Shown piece after piece: positions 54,872 to 64,000 of a stretch of DNA of 64,000 nt. The stretch is from Scilla litardierei. Lineage: Eukaryota > Streptophyta > Magnoliopsida > Asparagales > Asparagaceae. A program made the translations under genes and the position numbers. The stretch's first letter is position 1; the number at the start of each line of letters is the position of its first letter. The notes below the pieces were generated by a model that made no database searches, had not been told where the DNA came from, and saw only the letters and a list, made by a program, of their open reading frames with translations. Location: assembly GCA_030789695.1 (NCBI GenBank), contig CM061132.1, forward strand, positions 147,568,597-147,632,596. The letters run 5' to 3'.

Positions 54872-57800
54872 TGTAACGACCCGCTCTCGGGGCCTGTTAC
54901 TTATTTGATATTTGCGCAGGTCCTGCAGTTTACCAGTGAAAACAAAATAGCCACAATCCAGAGATGTACCAATACTCAAACCAGTGTACATTATTACAGT
55001 CCAGATTAAAGTACAACAGCAAGCAGCACTCTCTCACCAATACATCAAGGAAATACAGAAAAGAAATGCAGAAAAGAAATACATAACATAGCACACTCAC
55101 ACCAATACAAACAGCTAAAATTCTGCAGTCTCCGGGTCGTACTCTGGCTCTGTAAACTCAGGGGCAATTTCTTCAACCTGGTCGTCGTCTGTCGGTGCCA
55201 TAATTGGAACCGGAGGTAAGTCATAATAATTCTAAATATAGAAAAGAAGCAGTGCACAAGTATGAAAAAAGTAACTACGTACGAGCAAACCAGAGTAAAA
55301 AGTAAAGTACTGAGCAACAACTGTACACAACTGAGCAGTAAAAGTAAACTGAACTGGATAGGATAACAACTGTACTATGGTAGAGCAAGTATGAAGCAGG
55401 CTAAGCAAGAGAAACATGCTACCGCTGTAGCTAAAGATACGACAAGTAAGGTACTCTGACTGCACAAGTGTAGTAAGTAACGTACATGGAACGTGTAGGG
55501 TATCGGTGACTGTATTAGCTAAAGATAGAGTGATAGTGATAAATATCGATGGTGTTACATAATCATGATTCACATCCTTGCGGTCCAGCGGAACACGGCC
55601 AGGGAAGTGACTAAGCCAGGATCACTACCCCAAGTCTAGCAAGGGTGATCCAACAAACTTAGCCAAGCACATTGACCGGATCATGGTCCATTGAAGGAAG
55701 CTTATCATTCTTATGTGTGCCACCGATAAAACTTATACGCTAAACTACGTGACTTAAGTCAGAGAGTACAATATGTGACCATCAAGTCCATCTCTTGCCT
55801 GGGCGCGACCCAGACGAATGCCGAAACACAGGCACGGTACATGTATTTTGCCGAAACACAGGCAGCGGAACGGTATGCCGAAACACAGGCATCGGGACGG
55901 GAAGATTGAACTCCAGTCACTCCCATACTCTCTCAAACTATGAGTTACCCCAAAACCCCAGTGAAGTGTTAATTGTTCTGTGTACATGTTTTATACGGGA
56001 TGTTCCACAAGATGTTCCATGCGATGTTCCACCAGATATTCCACAACATGTTCCACAACATGTTTCTCAAGATGTTATCAATTCCTTGTTCACGATGATA
56101 ATTAACCAGGACCACTGGTTTTAAAACCAGAAATTAAAGCAAAGTGGATGCTAAGAAATTTGAGGATAAAGACAAGTCCAACAAACATGGAATACAAAAC
56201 TGTTGGTTTAAGGGTGGTAGTTTCGGTAGTACACAATTTACCCAAGTTGATGTTTGTGTTTAACAACCACCAAAGTTGAAAGTTGGCAAAGTAATCTATA
56301 GTTGATTAATTTCCTATTAGATTAGGTTTCTAGTTTGGTTCAATTCAAGTAGCCGTTCGGAGGCTATAGTGGTGTCCTAAGTTCATACGGGTACACTTAT
56401 CTAATTTTCTAACATTAGAATTAGTCGTGACTTACCAATTTCGAGGCTGTCGTAGCTAGCCGGAATTTGATCTAGTGCTTCCTCTGAAGTAGGTGCACAA
56501 TAGTTTGTACATGCAACACAAAAACATTGATCAAACACACAACGTTCCTATCTAAATAATCTGATCGTTCTGATTTTCAAAACTGGCTAAAACGGTGTCG
56601 GAAAACGCTCTAAATTTTTCTATAGCCTAGATATGATGAAAATAATTTTTCTACAAGAGGAAATATTTTCCAGATGCTTCTGTTAATTTCTTATAATTTT
56701 TAGAAACTTAGAAATAACTTAAAATCTTAAAAACTTAACGAACGTGTATCTTCCGTAATTTCTTACGGGAGCAATACAAGCCGGAATTACATGAATGAGT
56801 AGTCAAAATGACCGTCTCGAAGTCTATTATCACATATAATTTTATCACATATTATTGTATGTAAAACCAGTGAGCTACGAATTTTAGAAAGATTTATTCG
56901 TATTTAATTTTAAGGTTCAAAAATCGATTCTGTGAAAAGTAGGCATCTGATCGAGGTGAGATCAGCGTCATTGGATCCGAAATGTCGTTTCTGATTTTCT
57001 GGGGCTATCCACACATTTTCTGGTCCCTGTATAATTAGTTATGGATTTTATACCATAAAACCCCATTAATAATCATTTAAAATTACGAATTTTCGAATTT
57101 TCTTAATATTTACAAGTTTGCCACTGTCAAACTTACGCACAGCTTCGACGGCCGGCGAGGGCTTGTGTGCTCGGCGAGCGACGGCGGCGGTGCATGGCGT
57201 CGGCGGAGCGTGGAAGGAGGAGGCCGACGGCTCGGGGGGCGGCTCAGCGGGGCGAGCGGCGGCGGCGACTTCTGGAAATGAAGACGACGGTGGAGGGGCG
57301 ATGTTGCGTCGGCGGCGGCCTCTGGGAAAGACGGCGACGGCGGAGGGGCTTCGTCGGCGATTGGAGAGAGGGCGGCGGCGACAGTGACGCGGCGGCGGGC
57401 GGCGACTACACCGGCGGGGGGAGAGAGAGTGTGCGTGAGTGAGAGAGTACGAGAGAGAGAGCGGGCCTGGGAGATTTTTAAACTTAACTTAGGATTTTAA
57501 TTGGGTTTATAGGATTAGGGGGTATTTATAGGCTTATAACTACTATTAGTATTTAATTTTTAGTCAAAATAACATTAATTAGGTTGGTGAGAGCTTTAGA
57601 AAAAGGGGTATCATGCATGCACCACGTTTAAACGTGGGGGGTTAGGTAGGGGTAAAGTGTGATTAAGATTTGTAAAAATAATTAGGAAAGTAGTAAAACG
57701 TAATAGTTAAAATGATCACGAAATTACGATTTTGCCCTTGGATGAAACGATTCCAAAAAATTACGAAAACATACTCACGGGTTTGTATCGTCACGAGGAT

Positions 57801-58218
57801 GGCGAATACGAAGTTTGTTTCAGGGTTTGGGCTACGGGGATACTAGTTTTTGGCCAAAACGTTTAGAAAGCGGGTTTGCAGGTTCTCTATTGAAATGATA
57901 TCAGAAAATTACGAAATTAATGTGAGGAGCCCTAAATGATCATAGGATGCTACTGCAGAAGTTTGATAACGTTTTGAAGGCGTTTGAATAGAAAATAAAT
58001 TCGTCGAATCAAAACGGTAATTTTTGAAAATGAATTTTAACAGAAATGTTTTGGGCATTTGAGGAAATCTGAAAATACTGAAATACAATATAATAAGTCT
58101 AGTGTTTTAAAATATTTTTATAGAATTTTTTTTTGAAATCATTTAAAACTCCTGATCAACCATTACATAATATATTAAATTTGTAATTAAATGTTTTGAA
58201 AAATTACGAGTCGTTACA
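54872..58218 (-). mobile_element. Solo long LTR, 3.35 kb
   Basis: It starts TGTAACGACCCG and ends GAGTCGTTACA, with perfect GTATC duplications (54867-54871 and 58219-58223). A GC-rich island at 57140-57430 gives Ala/Gly/Arg-rich open frames that I do not call. Two short tandem arrays lie inside (55818-55895 and 55999-56076). Confidence 0.92.
55818..56076. repeat. Two short tandem arrays inside the solo LTR
   Basis: First, CCGAAACACAGGCA occurs three times at 55818-55890. Second, GATGTTCCACAA-type 12-bp units are repeated about six times at 55999-56076. Both overlap one open frame, giving a DVPQDVP-like peptide repeat that is probably incidental. Confidence 0.8.
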
Positions 58219-58223
58219 GTATC

Positions 58224-58594
58224 ATACTTGCATTTTCGTGTAATCATTGATGAGAATTCCTGTATGAGTATTGTTGACCTAAGTTAGCCCACTAACTAAG
58301 ATCAAATCTTAATTTTGACGATTCCAAACAAGTCATTTGGGTTAGGAAACCCAATCCCATGCATTATTGTATCTTCATGGCAAAGACGCGCAACCAAATC
58401 CTACGCTCGAGCACCCCCTGCATAACCAATTCCATCGATGTGCTCTCCGTCATGCGAAGCCCCGCAACTTATGCAAAAAGGGCTTTTTAGTATGCAATAC
58501 ATTATATGACACATTAATTTTTGTCTTCGAAATCTATAGGGACGGTTTTATAAGAAAATCGATGGATTAAATCTTTACAATAGCTCGAAATTAG
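58224..58594. other. Unassigned DNA
   Basis: Continuation of the sequence that hosts the solo LTR; no gene is recognised. Confidence 0.35.
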
Positions 58595-59130
58595 TTTAGT
58601 ACTAGTCATAACTCGTGCCCGCGGGCACGGTACATTTAAGATTTTTTCCCGCGAAATCTTTGTCCCCGAAAAAATAGTTCTACATCCAAAATTTAAAAGA
58701 ACAACAAATTAGCGTAAAAAATTTAGAGGCACGGCCGCCTTCGATGAGGAACAATAAATTCGGTGCGCATTTGTCGCAGAACAACAAATTAGCATATAAA
58801 AATTTAACGGGCGCATTCGGCGGCTGGTCAGACCTCTGCTTGACGCCCAAAAAGCTCAGCCCGCCTCATTGAATGCACATTCCCTGTGTTTTTTTTTTGT
58901 TTCATTTTTTTGGGTCAGCCGAAATAAAGTTCTCTTTTGCATACTTGTAATTTAAGTTGCATATTTTTTGTGTTTCATTTTTGTGTGTGTGTTTTTGGAT
59001 TTCATTTTTTTGGGTCTCATTTTTTGGGTCATTTTTGAATGAAGGGTATTAAGTGCTGATGACATGACACTGCCACATAGGACAAATTCAAAATCTGCCC
59101 TCAATTGTAATATAGATTGGTGACTATTTA
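58595..59130. repeat. Non-coding repeat with a 16-bp palindrome at its head
   Basis: ACTAGTCATAACTCGTGCC leads into the perfect palindrome CGTGCCCGCGGGCACG (58614-58629). CGTGCCCG-type heads after CTAGT are common in plant non-autonomous repeats. The AACAACAAATTAGC.TA word occurs twice (near 58690 and 58785). Right edge uncertain. Confidence 0.45.
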
Positions 59131-59336
59131 TCTTAGTTTTACGACAACCAATTGATGTCGCCTTTTGAGGTCGAATACGTGAACTTCATTATGTCACTAG
59201 TGGGGTCACTTGAACTTATAGCGACACTCTTCTAAAATGGCGGATTTATATTTTTGTCACAAGTGTATATTGCGACAATTATTTTGCATTCAGTGACAAA
59301 ATTTGTCAGTCGCCATTGCACATATTTCTTGCAGTG
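59131..59336 (-). mobile_element. CACTA transposon terminus
   Basis: Read on the minus strand from 59336 the sequence starts CACTGCAAGAAATATG, the typical CACTA end. It is followed by subterminal GCGAC/GTCGC words in both directions (for example near 59153, 59212, 59269 and 59310). No transposase or opposite end was found, so it is a fragment. Confidence 0.7.
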
Positions 59337-61287
59337 AATAGAGGGGAAACCCTCTCTATCAGGAATGATGAATCTGATACACTAAATCACTATTTCAAAC
59401 TTCCAGTCCCAACATCTCTCAGGAACCCGGGGAACCTCCTCCGGTTCATCTGACGTGTGTTCTCTCCTTTTAAGGTGGCAACCAATGACTCTTCCCCAGC
59501 CCTGGCAAAACTTATGAAGGGCTACTGAAATTAACCCATTTTGTTAAAAAGTTGGAAAGCATCAAGAAACCAAACCCACGCATGCATGGGAGAATGTCTT
59601 GGATGGGCATGCGATGCCATTCAAGTGGGGTGGGGGTGGGGGGAACAGGGGGTGCTGATGCTGTCCAGCTCACGCAGTCACGCGGCGCCAAACCCACGTG
59701 AAGCTCGATCTCTCTGCCCCACCCCGGTCTCCCGCGGGCCTTGCAGCAAACCTCTCGGGCCTCGGCCCAGCGGTACACAGCACATCACGTTGAGAGAGCC
59801 GATATCTTCTTCCCCGCGATCCTCCCTTTCTTTTGCATTATTATTGTACGCCCCCACCGACACGCGTCCATCGAGTGCTCCCAAACTTTAAAGAAGAAAG
59901 ATCTCGGCATGATATGGCCTTGTTAAGGAACGAGGGAATAATCAAGCCTTTGAAGGTGACGGTGGCCCCCACAAAAGATTTTGTACTGTGTATGCCTAGC
60001 TTGCAGGGATTATGATCCATTAATGGCTCCTTTTTTTTTGCATTCAGTGGGGTCAAACGTTTAGTGGTGGCCTCTGGTCATCCCCCAAAGGTCGCTTACC
60101 TTGGGTTAGGCAGCCGAGTGATTCAACGATTAGGATGAGCACCAAAGCTCACAGACCTAATTTCATTACTCGCGTACCACTTAACACACACTTGATATTA
60201 CATTTAAAATTAATTTTTTTTTTAATTTACATAACCATATACACAAAGTAGACATCGTCTTCCGCTTCAAATTGTATACACAGACCTCCTCCTCCTCCGT
60301 TGCCGCCTCCGTTGCCCGCCGTCGTGTCCCGCTCCTCTCATCAACACCCTCACCTTCCCATCTTCCTCTCTTGTTGTAGTGTTTAAAGAAGTTGAAGAAG
60401 ATAAAAAAGCTGAAGAGGAGACGATGGCCGTAGGAAAGGGAAGGAGTCGACGACGGCGTCAGCCACGACGGCAAAGAGTCCGCTGCCACCTCTTCAAATT
60501 GAATGGCAAGCTTGCAAATAAATGGGTTGTGGGTGAAATAATTAGGTTTGTGTGTATAGAAACTCCACATCAAACTGCTTAATATAATATTTAGACGGTA
60601 CAGATAATACATGCACTAATTAATCTGCAAGATACCACAAAAGCTGTCATTTTGTTTTCGGATGAATATAATTGTATTTGATCATTCAGAAGTCAAACAG
60701 TATTAAAACGCTGCTTAATTAGCATCAAAAGTTCAATTATTGGCCAAGCCTCGAATTCTATATCGAGCGTGGTCTACAAACTTATTATATCATCGGGATA
60801 ACCTAAAAGCAAGCTAAAAAGTAGGGAAGAAAAAAGCAACAATGCATCATGTTTGGAGGTGATGCATCAAAAAGCTAAAAGGGTTGATAGAACAGCAAAA
60901 AAAGCTTAAAAGCAACAAACTCGAAAGATCTCCTTGATTCTCTCCATACATCTTTTATCCTATTCTTCGCTGTTGGGCCAATGCTTACAACGGGCTTTTA
61001 TTACAAATATAGCTTTTATTTAATCCATCGAAAAGCAGGAAACATGGGTCGTGGAATACTGGTACACATATCCTCATCGCTTAACCCCGAACGAGAAATT
61101 AAATAAAAAGCAAGTGCATGAATTTATATATTCATCACTTATATCTCCGGTGTCCCATTGCTTTTATATTTTATATCAAAACTATTAAAAAGGGTAAAAG
61201 TTATCAATACGTATAATTTCAATTTGAATGTTTTTGTCAGAAATTTTAAGTTACATTGAGTAAGAGAGGGTTGATGTATATAAATAG
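59337..61287. other. Unassigned DNA, no gene supported
   Basis: The open frames at 59541-59891 and 60181-60612 have no recognisable motifs and overlap others. The stretch 60260-60480 is rich in GCC/CTC codon-like triplets but lacks a consistent frame. This is the part of the window most likely to contain host flanking DNA. Confidence 0.4.
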
Positions 61288-62354
61288 AGGTGTGCGGGTC
61301 TGAGTACCCTGTGTTTTTATGTTACCCGGCTCCTATCTGGTAAGAACCGGTTCCTAAAATTTCGACCCTGAACCTACCCAATTGGACCATGTACTCGGAA
61401 CATACACAGACCCTGCGGTTCCGGGTACCATGTAAAAACACTAATGGAATAAAGATTATTGAACATCCTCTGTTTTTAGCAGTGTTAAAAAAGCACAGTT
61501 GCATAAGCACCAGTTTGGAGCACCCACTTCCATTATGCATTATTCTTGTTCAACAGCCTGCTCCCACACCCACACAAATAATATCAATTATTGCATATAT
61601 GATCATATGTTTGTGGTTAATTAATGAAAAATTCAACTGCAAATGGAGAATGATAACGCCCTAAACACTAAAAACTATTTCAATTCATATGGTCTGGGTA
61701 GATTCAAGTGCAGGCAATTGCACATTCACATAATTGCAAAAACTTTGAGGCTGATGAGAAAAACAATATATTTCAATTAAGAGGAGTTCAAGGCTTCAAG
61801 ATGTCAATCTTTTTGTTTCGAGCGCTAGCCGATTCGACGGGAACGGACGGACGAGAAGAAGCATTGGGACGCCTCAGAGGATAGAATCGTTAGGAAGAAG
61901 ATGTCACAAGGCTTCAAGCTGTCGATTCAACAACCCACGCAGGCGTCGCGAGTCGGCTAAGCATCAAGACTAAGAGAAGAACGAGAACGATACAAGCTCT
62001 AGTATATTTAATTAGAAAGTTTTGTAGACTAAAACTAATGAAGCAATGCACATTAGACGGCCGGTTCATAATTTTAAAGCCAATGTGTTGGCCCCATATT
62101 ATGGGACCTGATTCACACTGAATTATTTATATTAAAAAAATAAACCTATTTATAATTAAAACCGGATCCGGATATCGGTCCCGGCCCAGGGTATCCGTTT
62201 CATATAGATGGGAACCGGCACCGGACCCGATTCACACCGGTTTCTAATTTTTCTATCCGGAACCTATTCAAAAGTAATGTGTATCTACCCGGGACCTACC
62301 AGTTTGTGTAGGTTCACATGAAGTACCTAAGTACCTGTACCCGTGCACACACCT
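61288..62354. mobile_element. Possible hAT-like non-autonomous element
   Basis: The left end (ATAGAGGTGTGCGGGT) and right end (reverse complement CATAGGTGTGTGCACGGGT) form an imperfect terminal inverted repeat. Subterminal CCGG/GGTTCC/ACCGG words occur on both sides. No 8-bp target duplication is visible, so the call is tentative. Confidence 0.45.
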
Positions 62355-62405
62355 ATGAGCAAGTATAGCAGGAACTATAAGTAAAGATTTTAAAAAAGGC
62401 CAACG

Positions 62406-62536
62406 TGTTATGAATAGGACCCATTGGGCCTATTGGGTATCCACCCACATGAGTACCCATTATGAATACTATATAAAGGAGGCTAGGGGTTTCCTAGCCT
62501 CAACCCTTCTCCAAATCCTTTTCTCGTTTCATAACA
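62406..62536 (+). repeat. 5' LTR, 131 bp, with TATA box and hairpin
   Basis: It starts TGTTATGAAT and ends GTTTCATAACA. A TATA box (CTATATAAAGG, 62470-62479) is followed by the inverted repeat GAGGCTAGG (62479-62487) / CCTAGCCTC (62493-62501). The primer-site variant CGTTATCAGCACG follows immediately. Confidence 0.85.
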
Positions 62537-62904
62537 CGTTATCAGCACGATCACGCTCGTTGGAGGAGACGGCGGCTCGCGGGAAAGGAGATCCACAAAT
62601 CGCTCAGAAAAAGAAGATCGTAATCTTCTCAACGGGGAGCGAAAAGGGCATCCTTCACCAACCGTCGCCTAGATTCCTCGTCGAATCTAGAGGTAAAAAT
62701 CCAAACTTTTTAGATCTAAACTTGCTTTTCTCATTAGATCTGCATGTTTTAGGATCAAAAAGTTTACAAACTCGGTTAAATTCAACATTTTTAATAAGAT
62801 CTGCATGTTTAAAACAATAAAAACTTGTTTTTTAGCGATCAAATTTGTTGAAAAATCCGATTTTTACCTCCCCCGCCTTTGATCCAAAAATAAAAATCCG
62901 CACG

Positions 62905-63180
62905 CCCGTAGGGCGGAACGGCGGCGCGCCCTTTGCGCCGCCGTCGGAGAACAAGCGCCGCGGCCTCAGGCCGCGGCCAAGCGCCGCGGCCTCAGGCCGC
63001 GGCCCAGCGCCGCGGCCTGAAGCCGCGGCGGCCGCGGCCAACTGCCGCGGCCCTGTGCCGCGGCCTCAGGCCGCGGCCAGTTGCCGCGGCCTGCAGGCCG
63101 CGGCCCGCCGCCGCGGCCTGTCGCCGCCACGACGGCCGCGCCCTACGCGGCCAGCCGTCGCGGCGACACGCCGCGGGCCC
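62905..63180 (+). repeat. GC-rich leader made of CCGCGG palindromes
   Basis: GCCGCGGCCTCAGGCCGCGG and variants repeat about seven times. Each is self-complementary, so the RNA could fold into a row of hairpins. Both strands lack stops, hence spurious open frames. It is followed by two telomere-like CCCTAA units at 63191-63202. Confidence 0.88.
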
Positions 63181-64000
63181 CCCTAGGGTTTCCCGAAACC
63201 CTAACCCTAACGGGCCTTTTTCCGGAGGAGGCCCAACATTAACCCTAATGGGTTGTTTTCATGGCCCAAAAGGCCAGAAAATTAGCCCATTCACATAAAT
63301 TATTTTATTTATTTTTGGCCCTAAAAAGCCCAAAATATTTAAAAAGAAATCTTTAAAAGGGTTGAAAGCGGCAAAATAAAACATTATATTATGGATCAAA
63401 AAGGCAAAAAGTTTTACAAAAAAAAATGTTTTTTGCACGACACACACAATTTTTAAATTACTTTAAATGCCTGTGTCTTTTGATTATCTGCGTGGTTGTA
63501 TGTCGCAAAAATATTATCTGCGTGGATGTGCAAATATTAGGCTATGTTTTTAGGGATCAGCCAGGTTTCCGACACCGTTTTAAATTCCCGCAATTTTTCT
63601 TCTTTTTTGAGAGAAATTTTGTATGTGAGGATAAAAATGTAAAAAAGAAGACCGAAGGACACCAAGAAGAAGCTGAAGGCGTTCGCACAACGGAGATAGT
63701 GGCTTCTCTCTGAAGTTCCCGAGTTGTACTTTATTTTTTCATGCATTCATTTTTGATGTAACTTCGGACTGTACTTCTTTTATTTTTCGGTGTCGGCTGG
63801 CTGATCCCCATAGTCATAAGTCCTTTTCTTTCTGTTTCATTGCTTATGCATTAACTGCGTGGTTGTTAATTAGTTTTAATACCATGTTAATGTTACAATG
63901 AAACTGTCAAAAAGCATGCTAAAATCACTTTAATATAGTTCAACGCCTATTGCTAGACTATATACATGCGATAAGTTTTCTTTAAAAAATGCCTGCAGCA

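Larger units (their letters stand above)
62406..64000 (+). mobile_element. Third Bianca-like copia element, 5' end only
   Basis: It has an LTR, the same variant primer site, a GC-rich leader (about 62905-63180) and both leader blocks (63604-63640 and 63714-63732), in the same order and spacing as the first copy. By that spacing gag should start near or just beyond the window edge. Whether it is intact cannot be seen. Confidence 0.85.

Noticed and set aside
60181..60612. 143-codon frame on the minus strand as a host gene
   Set aside because: It mixes a hydrophobic start, a low-complexity Arg/Glu stretch and no recognisable domain; an overlapping plus-strand frame is equally plausible.
63188..63204. 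Telomere-type repeat (CCCTAA)n
   Set aside because: Only about two units are present, inside an element leader where AAACCCTAACCC-type words are common.

Overview
The window is nuclear DNA of a flowering plant, and nearly all of it is transposable elements nested inside one another. I recognise no confident single-copy host gene, rRNA, functional tRNA, CRISPR array or bacterial-type operon. The plant assignment rests on the element families (Ty1/copia, Ty3/gypsy Tat type, a family of very long LTRs starting TGTAACG, tRNA-derived SINEs, a CACTA terminus and MITEs) and on decayed copies with many solo LTRs. The species cannot be read from the sequence. All boundaries, duplications and similarities were read by eye; nothing was computed or searched.

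Layout. 1-2.0 kb: unassigned DNA with one SINE. 2.0-13.5 kb: an old long-LTR fragment carrying two insertions. The first is a young, almost intact copia element (2122-8977; two 113-bp LTRs differing at one base; target duplication TAAAG), probably of the Bianca lineage. The second is a 2.6-kb solo LTR (10144-12784; TTTTC). 13.5-35.5 kb: a second old long LTR, split by a 20-kb composite (14758-34770; duplication TTATA at both outer ends). The composite is a minus-oriented, apparently non-coding LTR element. Its left LTR holds a 7.4-kb Tat-type element (16971-24373; ATGTG) with an intact gag, no pol, and an intact gene on the opposite strand. Its internal region holds a solo LTR (25875-27072), and its right LTR holds another (31445-34196).

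35.5-43.2 kb: LTR debris, two foldback MITEs, a SINE with a perfect 17-bp target duplication, and a decayed minus-strand copia element. 43.2-51.0 kb: a second, dead copia element of the Bianca-like family, without a recognisable 5' LTR and split by a solo LTR (45753-48527; AGACC). 51.4-54.6 kb: the 5' part of a third copia type with a classical initiator-Met primer site and a broken gag. 54.9-58.2 kb: a 3.3-kb solo LTR (GTATC). 58.6-62.4 kb: a palindromic non-coding repeat, a CACTA terminus and a possible hAT-like element. 62.4-64.0 kb: the 5' end of a third Bianca-like element, cut by the window edge.

How the parts fit. The three Bianca-like copies share an unusual plan: LTRs of only 113-148 bp, a hairpin just after the TATA box, a shared non-standard primer site (two copies), a very GC-rich self-complementary leader, conserved leader blocks and, in the two copies with coding regions, gag and pol as separate reading frames. 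The Tat-type element combines a sense gag with a convergent antisense gene that has its own TATA box and two plausible short introns; the two genes are separated by an 88-90 bp tandem array. These two systems are the parts of the window most worth follow-up.
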